From positions 1 to 6,994 of the forward strand of contig CALYVJ010000081.1 in NCBI GenBank assembly GCA_945494195.1: a stretch of DNA of 6,994 bases, given 5' to 3'. Source of the stretch: an uncultured Selenomonas sp. (GTDB taxonomy: Bacteria; Bacillota; Negativicutes; Selenomonadales; Selenomonadaceae). The position numbers and the translations under genes are program-made. Below, in pieces: positions 1 through 4,268 of the stretch (position 1 is its first letter; the number at the start of each line of letters is the position of its first letter). The notes under the pieces were generated by a model. That model was not told the DNA's origin. It worked only from the letters and a program-made list of their open reading frames with translations, and did not search any database.

Positions 1-2
1 AG

Positions 3-560
3 AAGGTCTTGCGGAAACGTGTTACAACTGCCCGCAAGGCATTGACGGACTCCTATCGCGCTACGGCCAGCAGTAAAATGCTGGATGCCGTTTGCCAGTT
101 GCCGGTATACCGGTCGGCCCATACGGTGTTCCTTTATGCCTCGATGCCTGAGGAGGTTCAGTTATACGGACTGATGAGACAGGCATTGATGGATGGAAAG
201 ACGGTTTGTCTGCCGCTCATTACGGGAAAAGGGACAATGGAGGCGGTGTCGTTTTCTTCGCTGGATGACCTGGTGGCGGGGGACTACGGTATTTTGACCG
301 TTGATCCGGCCAAACGAAAAATTGTTTCTGCCGAAGAAATCGATTTGATACTTGTTCCCGGAGCCGCATTTGACCGTGAGGGAGGACGCCTTGGCCTAGG
401 GGCGGGGTTCTATGACCGTTTTATGACCGAAAAAGCACCGCAGGGGTATCGTTGTGCCATGGCTTTTTCCTGCCAGTTGGTGGAAAAAGTTCCGATGGAG
501 CCTCATGATGTGGCTGTGCAGTACATCATTACGGAGAACGAGGCCTTTGCCGTAAAGTAA
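3..560 (+). CDS. ygfA: 5-formyltetrahydrofolate cyclo-ligase (5' end probably outside window)
   Basis: Predicted cytoplasmic enzyme of one-carbon metabolism (EC 6.3.3.2; family of E. coli YgfA/Fau and B. subtilis YqgN). It uses ATP to convert 5-formyltetrahydrofolate, an inhibitory storage form, to 5,10-methenyltetrahydrofolate. Counting the TTG at 9 as residue 1, the signature GGRLGLGAGFYDR lies at 125-137 (family form is roughly GxRLGxGGGYYDR), with the earlier SMPEEV strand motif near 45-50 and a PLITGKGTMEAV segment near 69-80. Ala132 replaces a usual glycine of the loop. The frame stays open to the left edge, and family members usually have a few residues before the LRKR start, so TTG at 9 may be an internal leucine. 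AGAAGG at 1-6 resembles a ribosome site but is only two bases from that TTG. TAA is at 558-560 and the next gene starts 14 bases on, consistent with an operon. The family call is firm; the start is not. Confidence 0.93.
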   Translation, partial: KVLRKRVTTARKALTDSYRATASSKMLDAVCQLPVYRSAHTVFLYASMPEEVQLYGLMRQALMDGKTVCLPLITGKGTMEAVSFSSLDDLVAGDYGILTVDPAKRKIVSAEEIDLILVPGAAFDREGGRLGLGAGFYDRFMTEKAPQGYRCAMAFSCQLVEKVPMEPHDVAVQYIITENEAFAVK

Positions 561-574
561 AGTGAGTGTTTGTT

Positions 575-1285
575 ATGGAAATCAAGATTGGTCTGGCAAA
601 GACGGCCAAATATGCAAATGAAGTGTGTGGCGATTGCTGTGATATTGCGGAGCGCCCGCACGGTGGTATTTCGGCAATCATTGCCGATGGACAGGGGCAT
701 GGTCTTTCGGCGCATCATACCAGCAGCTGGGTAGTCAATAAGGCAGTACAGCTGATTTCAGATGGTGCCCGGGATGGAGCCGTAGCCCGTGCCGTTCATG
801 ACTATCTTTATGCCATGAAGGACAAAAAAGTATCCTGTACGCTGACGGTAGTCAGCGCAGATTTGGATACTGAGACGGCGGTTATCAGCCGCAACTCCAA
901 TTGTCCGGTCATTGTGAAGACCGAGGATTACGAATCGGTTTATGATGAGCCGGTTGAGCCGATTGGTGTCAACCGTCATATGAAGCCGCTGATGTATGAG
1001 ATTCCGCTGGAGGCGGGGATGCTTATCGTATCGTATACTGATGGCATTGACCACGCTGGCAGGAAACGGAACGGACATGGCGCGGACTTTGGGAAAATCA
1101 TGGAAATCATCCGCAAAAATAAGGCGGAGGATGCACAATATATTGCTAAAAGCATTATGGATTATGCTTTGACATTGGATGTGGATAAAGCTTCGGATGA
1201 TATGACTGTTCTGGTCATGGGGGTTACGGAAGGTTCGTCCAATCCGCCCCGTATTGAGCAGATTGAGGTCACATATCCCTATTGA
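575..1285 (+). CDS. Stand-alone SpoIIE/PP2C-type serine/threonine protein phosphatase
   Basis: A 236-residue protein consisting of only a SpoIIE-type PP2C phosphatase domain, with no membrane segment or sensor domain. Metal-binding motifs are all visible: CGDCCD at 18-23 (family form near GGDWYD), DGQGHG at 38-43, YTDGID at 154-159 and SDDMTV at 207-212. The four aspartate groups expected to hold Mn/Mg are therefore intact, so activity is likely. Two cysteines replace the usual aromatic pair inside the first motif. In this family such enzymes dephosphorylate serine/threonine on partner proteins such as anti-anti-sigma factors, but no such partner is visible here, so the substrate is unknown. 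A GTG at 566 is in frame, giving three extra residues; ATG at 575 is preferred because it begins directly at the conserved strand, although the ribosome site (GTGAG near 562-566) is weak. It sits between the folate gene and a small P-loop gene, 18 bases from the latter, suggesting co-transcription. Confidence 0.88.
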   Translation: MEIKIGLAKTAKYANEVCGDCCDIAERPHGGISAIIADGQGHGLSAHHTSSWVVNKAVQLISDGARDGAVARAVHDYLYAMKDKKVSCTLTVVSADLDTETAVISRNSNCPVIVKTEDYESVYDEPVEPIGVNRHMKPLMYEIPLEAGMLIVSYTDGIDHAGRKRNGHGADFGKIMEIIRKNKAEDAQYIAKSIMDYALTLDVDKASDDMTVLVMGVTEGSSNPPRIEQIEVTYPY

Positions 1286-1286
1286 C

Positions 1287-1293
1287 AAGGGGG
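1287..1293 (+). promoter_or_regulatory. Ribosome binding site of the P-loop gene
   Basis: AAGGGGG lies ten bases before ATG at 1304. Another ATG at 1297 is in a different frame and too close to the site, so this supports 1304 as the start. Confidence 0.6.
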
Positions 1294-1303
1294 CAAATGC
1301 TTT

Positions 1304-1657
1304 ATGAGAATTGCAATTGTTGGTGTTTGCGCTTCGGGCAAGACAACGCTCGTTGCGGGACTTAGAGCCGCAGGCTATGATGCGTATAATGTTGCACAGG
1401 AACACTCCTGTGTGCATGATTTCTGGGCCAAAAAGAATCCTGACATGTTGGTCATGATAGATGCCACCATGCCGGCCATCCACAAGCGCCGAAAGGTGTA
1501 TTGGGATGAGAACCGATTGATATCCCAGCACAAAAAACTGGCGGACGCCAGGGTTCATGCAGATCTCTATATCCAGACGGATTCGTATAATGCTGATGAA
1601 GTCCGGGAAAAAGTTATTGCCTTTATCAAAAAAAAAGAAGCGGGTAAATCCGCGTGA
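1304..1657 (+). CDS. Small P-loop NTPase of unknown function, kinase-like
   Basis: A 117-residue protein with a classic Walker A loop, GVCASGKT at residues 7-14, directly after a hydrophobic first strand (MRIAIV). A possible second strand with an acidic end, LVMID, is at 49-53. The end, around residues 80-109 (ADARVHADLYIQTD followed by an amphipathic helix), resembles the final strand and helix of small nucleotide or shikimate-type kinases. It is shorter than usual kinases (about 160-200 residues) and has no clear lid arginine pattern beyond HKRRK at about 60-64, so the substrate cannot be named. It may hydrolyse a nucleotide as a switch or phosphorylate a small molecule; both are inference. 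It follows the PP2C phosphatase gene by 18 bases. The C-terminus is encoded across a run of nine A (1628-1636), giving IKKKE, and the stop TGA overlaps a small inverted repeat. Confidence 0.75.
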   Translation: MRIAIVGVCASGKTTLVAGLRAAGYDAYNVAQEHSCVHDFWAKKNPDMLVMIDATMPAIHKRRKVYWDENRLISQHKKLADARVHADLYIQTDSYNADEVREKVIAFIKKKEAGKSA

Positions 1658-1663
1658 TTTACC
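1643..1663 (+). other. Inverted repeat over the stop codon of the P-loop gene, weak terminator candidate
   Basis: GGTAAATC (1643-1650) and GATTTACC (1656-1663) are perfect complements separated by five bases. The stem is A/T-rich and the nearest T-run (CTTTTAT at 1671-1677) starts eight bases after it, so it is at best a poor intrinsic terminator. Two shorter stems compete for the same bases: GCGG 1640-1643 with CCGC 1649-1652, and CGTG 1653-1656 with CACG 1663-1666. Confidence 0.4.
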
Positions 1664-1682
1664 ACGTCTGCTTTTATATAAT
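1654..1682 (+). promoter_or_regulatory. Candidate sigma-A-type promoter for secDF
   Basis: A perfect -10 box TATAAT is at 1677-1682. Seventeen bases upstream, GTGATT at 1654-1659 matches the -35 consensus TTGACA at three of six positions, so the -35 is weak. Transcription would start near 1689, giving a leader of about 40 bases before the secD start. The box lies in the only sizeable gap among the five left-hand genes, which supports a secondary promoter at this place. Confidence 0.5.
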
Positions 1683-1692
1683 AAAGTAAATC

Positions 1693-1709
1693 TGGGAGCG
1701 AGGCTCCCA
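1693..1709 (+). other. Stem-loop in the secD leader
   Basis: TGGGAGC (1693-1699) and GCTCCCA (1703-1709) form a perfect seven-base-pair, GC-rich stem with a three-base GAG loop. No T-run follows, so it is not a terminator. It ends two bases before the AAGAAAGGG ribosome site at 1711-1719. If transcription starts near 1689 it would lie almost at the mRNA 5' end, where such stems can slow decay or affect ribosome loading; this role is inference. Confidence 0.5.
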
Positions 1710-1728
1710 CAAGAAAGGGTTGAATCCG

Positions 1729-2982
1729 TTGAGAAAAGACAATCTCATCAAACTGATTGTCTGCGTTGTTGCTATCATCGGCATTTTTGTCGCTTTCGTC
1801 AAACCGCTGGCATTTTCGATTCGCCAGGGTCTTGACCTGCAGGGCGGCACGCATGTCGTACTCGAGGCAGAGGACACAGACATTGCAAAGGTCAACGATG
1901 ACGCCATGAACCGCGTTGTCACCATCATGGAGAAGCGTGTCAACGCTTTGGGGCTTACGGAGCCGATTATCCAGCGCGAGGGAGAACGCCGCGTTATCAT
2001 TGAGCTGCCGGGCGTCAAAGATCCGGATGCTGCCATCAAGACGATTGGTAAGACGGCAATGCTCGAGTTCAAGGACGAAGAGGGAAATACGGTACTTACG
2101 GGTACGGACCTTAAAGATGCTCAGGCTGCTACGAATCAGCAGAGTGGCCAGCATGTCGTAAATCTCGAGTTCTCTGATGAAGGGGCCAAGAAATTTGCGG
2201 ATCTCACGACGAAAAATGTCGGCCGCACCATTGCCATCCTGCTTGATGGTGAAGTGTTGACGGCACCGAATGTCCGTGAGCCGATTCTCGGCGGCAAGGC
2301 CGAAATCTCCGGTCAGAAGACGCTGGAGGAGGCACAGCAGCTGGCTGTTGTCCTCAGAAGCGGTGCTCTGCCGGTTAAGGTCAATATCATTGAGACGCGT
2401 ACGGTTGGCCCGTCCCTTGGTCAGGATTCCAAGGACAAGTCCACCTTTGCGTTTGCCGTTGGCATTGGCGCAGTCCTCGTATTTATGATCCTGTTCTATC
2501 GCTTGTCGGGCTTTATTGCTGACGTAGCCCTGATGGCTTACACCATCATGCTGCTGGGCCTCCTGTATCTCCTCGATGCGACGCTGACACTTCCTGGTGT
2601 TGCCGGTATCATTTTGTCAATTGGTATGGCCGTCGATGCGAACGTTCTGATTTTTGAGCACTTTAAAGAGGAGTACCAGATTCAGGGCAAGACGCTGCGC
2701 CTGTCGATGGATGCAGGCTTCAAGCGTGCGTTTACGACGATTTTTGACTCGAACATCACGACAATCATCGCTGCGGGTGTCCTGTTCTTCCTGGGCACTG
2801 GTACGATTCGCGGCTTTGCCATTACGCTGGGACTTGGTACGATCCTGTCGATGTTTACGGCCATCACCCTGTCGCAGTACATGTTGAAGCTCATGATTAA
2901 CTCAAAGATTGCAGAGTCCCCGAGCGCTTATGGCGCCAATGGCTATATGCTTTGGAAGAAGGAGGACCTGAAACATGAATAA
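1729..2982 (+). CDS. secD: Protein translocase subunit SecD
   Basis: Inner-membrane subunit of SecDF, which uses the ion gradient to pull exported proteins out of SecYEG and YidC on the outer face of the membrane. The 417-residue product has an N-terminal membrane helix (about 7-27), the SecD motif GLDLQGG at 34-40, a large external P1 domain to about 235, and a C-terminal set of five membrane helices (about 240-259, 264-284, 289-310, 338-357, 360-385). GMAVDANV at 299-306 contains Asp303, equivalent to the ion-path aspartate of helix 4. The length fits separate (not fused) SecD proteins of Firmicutes. TTG at 1729 is chosen because AAGAAAGGG (1711-1719) ends nine bases before it; the in-frame TTG at 1720 would touch that site. 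The 3' end overlaps secF by eight bases, implying coupled translation. No yajC is present between it and the preceding genes. Confidence 0.96.
   Translation: MRKDNLIKLIVCVVAIIGIFVAFVKPLAFSIRQGLDLQGGTHVVLEAEDTDIAKVNDDAMNRVVTIMEKRVNALGLTEPIIQREGERRVIIELPGVKDPDAAIKTIGKTAMLEFKDEEGNTVLTGTDLKDAQAATNQQSGQHVVNLEFSDEGAKKFADLTTKNVGRTIAILLDGEVLTAPNVREPILGGKAEISGQKTLEEAQQLAVVLRSGALPVKVNIIETRTVGPSLGQDSKDKSTFAFAVGIGAVLVFMILFYRLSGFIADVALMAYTIMLLGLLYLLDATLTLPGVAGIILSIGMAVDANVLIFEHFKEEYQIQGKTLRLSMDAGFKRAFTTIFDSNITTIIAAGVLFFLGTGTIRGFAITLGLGTILSMFTAITLSQYMLKLMINSKIAESPSAYGANGYMLWKKEDLKHE
2959..2965 (+). promoter_or_regulatory. Strong ribosome binding site of secF inside secD
   Basis: AAGGAGG is a near-full anti-Shine-Dalgarno match nine bases before ATG at 2975. 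It is embedded in the last codons of secD, so ribosomes finishing secD and new ribosomes can both start secF. Confidence 0.85.
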
Positions 2983-3895
2983 ACTCAATCTAGCAGGACA
3001 TAGAAATATTTTCTTCCTCCTTTCAGCTATCATCATTGCCGCAGGTATTGCCTGCATGTGCATCCGCGGCTTCAACTTCGGCATTGACTTTACGGGCGGT
3101 ACGATTATCGACCTCAAATTCGAAAAGCCGGTAACAATCGCTGAGGTTCGTTCGAGCCTGGCAAAATACAATCTGGAAGGTTCGACGATTCAGCTCTCCG
3201 GAGAAACCGGTGGGGCAACGGACGCAACGGTGGGGGAAAATGTCATGATTCGCACGGTTGACCTCGAGGAAGACCAGCGTAAGGATGTTATGGCAACGCT
3301 TAAAACGGATGTGGCCGATTACCAGGTACTGCGTGAGGAAAAGGTTGGCGCTACCATCGGCGGTGAGCTCATCACCAATGCGGTATTGGCGCTGGTCGTT
3401 TCGTGGGGACTTATCATCTTTTACGTTGCTTATCGTTTCGAATGGCGCTTCGGCGTTGCGGCTGTCCTTGCATTGATTCACGATATTCTCATCGTGCTGG
3501 CAGTATTCTCCTTTACGCAGCGTCAGATTGACTCGTCGTTTATCGCGGCGCTCTTGACGGTCGTTGGTTACTCGATTAACGATACCATCGTTATCTTCGA
3601 CCGCATCCGTGAGAATCTCAAGCTGCACTTCCGTCGTGGCGGCAATATCGATACGCTCGTCAATACGTCGATTTTCCAGACGCTGACGCGCTCGCTGTAC
3701 ACGGTCTTCACGGTCATGTTCACGACTTTGGCGCTCTACTTCTTCGGCGGCGACACGACGAAGGACTTCGCCTTTGCCCTGCTCGTCGGTTTCGGTTGTG
3801 GCTGCTATTCGTCCATCTTTATCGCCAGCCCGCTCTGGATTGTCTTCCGCAACTGGGGCGAGAAAAAACATAAGGCAAAAGTGGTAACGGAATAA
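2975..3895 (+). CDS. secF: Protein translocase subunit SecF
   Basis: Partner of SecD in the SecDF export-assisting complex. The 306-residue product has a first membrane helix at about 12-30, the SecF motif GIDFTGGT at 36-43, a small external P4 domain to about 125, then five membrane helices in the rest of the protein. The charged residues known from SecDF structures and mutants to form the ion path appear conserved: GYSINDTIVIFDR carries Asp203, and the following TLTRSLYT segment carries Arg239. The lysine-rich tail after about residue 293 (EKKHKAKVV) is cytoplasmic and positive, as expected. ATG at 2975 is well placed behind AAGGAGG and overlaps the secD stop. An intrinsic terminator begins ten bases after the TAA, so this is the last gene of the operon. 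Confidence 0.96.
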   Translation: MNKLNLAGHRNIFFLLSAIIIAAGIACMCIRGFNFGIDFTGGTIIDLKFEKPVTIAEVRSSLAKYNLEGSTIQLSGETGGATDATVGENVMIRTVDLEEDQRKDVMATLKTDVADYQVLREEKVGATIGGELITNAVLALVVSWGLIIFYVAYRFEWRFGVAAVLALIHDILIVLAVFSFTQRQIDSSFIAALLTVVGYSINDTIVIFDRIRENLKLHFRRGGNIDTLVNTSIFQTLTRSLYTVFTVMFTTLALYFFGGDTTKDFAFALLVGFGCGCYSSIFIASPLWIVFRNWGEKKHKAKVVTE

Positions 3896-3904
3896 TTGAA
3901 AGAA

Positions 3905-3942
3905 TAAAACGCCTAGGACTAATGTAAGTCCTAGGCGTTTTA
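3905..3942 (+). terminator. Intrinsic terminator of the secDF operon
   Basis: A perfect 16-base-pair inverted repeat: arms at 3905-3920 and 3927-3942 (core AACGCCTAGGACT and its complement AGTCCTAGGCGTT), loop AATGTA at 3921-3926. The right arm ends in TTTT and the left arm begins with AAAA, so it could stop transcription from either side. Each arm contains the palindrome CCTAGG. Confidence 0.92.
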
Positions 3943-4095
3943 CTTACTGGATTTTATGACTTCTGCCTGGCCCGTTGAATACTAGAAAATGAAAAAAATT
4001 TGTAAGTTAGCAGTGCATAAAACGGGGAATTAAGCTGAAGGGACGTTAATGATCTGAAATCAATCGTTTTACCTTTAATCGCATTGAATCTGTCT

Positions 4096-4136
4096 GATTC
4101 GCCTGATTGGTCAAATTTTGACTGGTTAGGCGAATT
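4096..4136 (+). repeat. Long imperfect hairpin with only G-U wobbles
   Basis: Left arm 4096-4115 (GATTCGCCTGATTGGTCAAA) pairs with right arm 4117-4136 (TTTGACTGGTTAGGCGAATT) around a single T at 4116; in RNA the closing pairs would open to form a loop. Fifteen pairs are Watson-Crick and the other five (4096-4136, 4105-4127, 4107-4125, 4108-4124, 4109-4123) are all G-U when read as + strand RNA. On the opposite strand these would be A-C mismatches. The right arm runs into TTTTGACTTTT (4135-4145), an interrupted T-tract. It could be a second, weaker terminator, a leader element of the following gene, or an old mobile repeat. Confidence 0.6.
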
Positions 4137-4193
4137 TTGACTTTTCGGGCGTTGGAACGTGGTACAGGTCAAGTACTAGGCAGGATTTTGACT
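4115..4193 (+). repeat. Three direct copies of ATTTTGACT
   Basis: Exact copies lie at 4115-4123, 4134-4142 and 4185-4193. The first is the centre of the long hairpin (GTCAAA-T-TTTGAC at 4110-4122), the second overlaps its tail, and the third is half of a separate inverted repeat. A shorter TTGACT also occurs at 4245-4250. The box contains a -35-like TTGACT, so copies may be promoter elements, protein-binding sites, or both. Confidence 0.5.
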
Positions 4194-4201
4194 TGTCAAA
4201 A
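4186..4201. promoter_or_regulatory. Inverted repeat, candidate operator
   Basis: TTTTGAC and GTCAAAA form a perfect seven-base inverted repeat with a TT spacer, typical in size for a dimeric repressor or activator site. It lies 67 bases before the start of the cyclic di-GMP gene and covers the best -35-like hexamer, so a bound protein could control that gene. The binding protein is unknown. Confidence 0.4.
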
Positions 4202-4217
4202 ACGAAATATACAAAAT
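4188..4217 (+). promoter_or_regulatory. Weak promoter candidate for the cyclic di-GMP gene
   Basis: TTGACT (4188-4193) matches the -35 consensus at five of six positions. Downstream, CAAAAT (4212-4217) is 18 bases away with four of six -10 matches; the better hexamer TATACA (4208-4213) is only 14 bases away. Neither pair is ideal, so the promoter position is uncertain. Confidence 0.3.
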
Positions 4218-4253
4218 GGAAATACGGACTTTGGATTGATGGGCTTGACTGGG

Positions 4254-4260
4254 GAGAGGA
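4254..4260 (+). promoter_or_regulatory. Ribosome binding site deciding the start of the cyclic di-GMP gene
   Basis: GAGAGGA within GGGGAGAGGAA lies eight bases before ATG 4269. The in-frame alternative ATG at 4239 has no purine-rich site before it. Confidence 0.7.
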
Positions 4261-4268
4261 ATCTTACT

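Larger units (their letters stand above)
3943..4268. other. Gene-free region upstream of the cyclic di-GMP gene
   Basis: About 326 bases separate the secF terminator from the next start. No frame in it has both a plausible ribosome site and family-like protein. The first half (3943-4095) is A/T-rich with an A-run at 3992-3998 and shows no structure that I can support. The second half holds a long hairpin (4096-4136), three ATTTTGACT copies and an inverted repeat (4186-4201). I looked for the landmarks of cyclic di-GMP riboswitches, which would suit the downstream gene, and did not find them. Confidence 0.6.

Noticed and set aside
1..11. AGAAGG followed by TTG as the real start of the folate gene
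   Set aside because: The spacing of two bases is too short for normal initiation, and family proteins usually have residues before LRKR; the frame remains open to the edge.
758..1558. 266-codon open frame on the - strand
   Set aside because: It lies opposite the phosphatase and P-loop genes, both with clear motifs; its translation is rich in Arg, His, Asn and Ile with no recognisable domain, as expected of an antisense shadow.
3023..3871. 282-codon open frame on the - strand
   Set aside because: Exactly opposite secF; highly charged Arg/Asp/Glu-rich translation arises from the codon bias of secF and shows no family features.
3943..4268. Cyclic di-GMP riboswitch before the GGDEF/EAL gene
   Set aside because: Would make sense in context, but the conserved GEMM-type landmarks (GCAAA-type core, paired GNRA tetraloop and receptor) were not found; the visible hairpin has a different shape.
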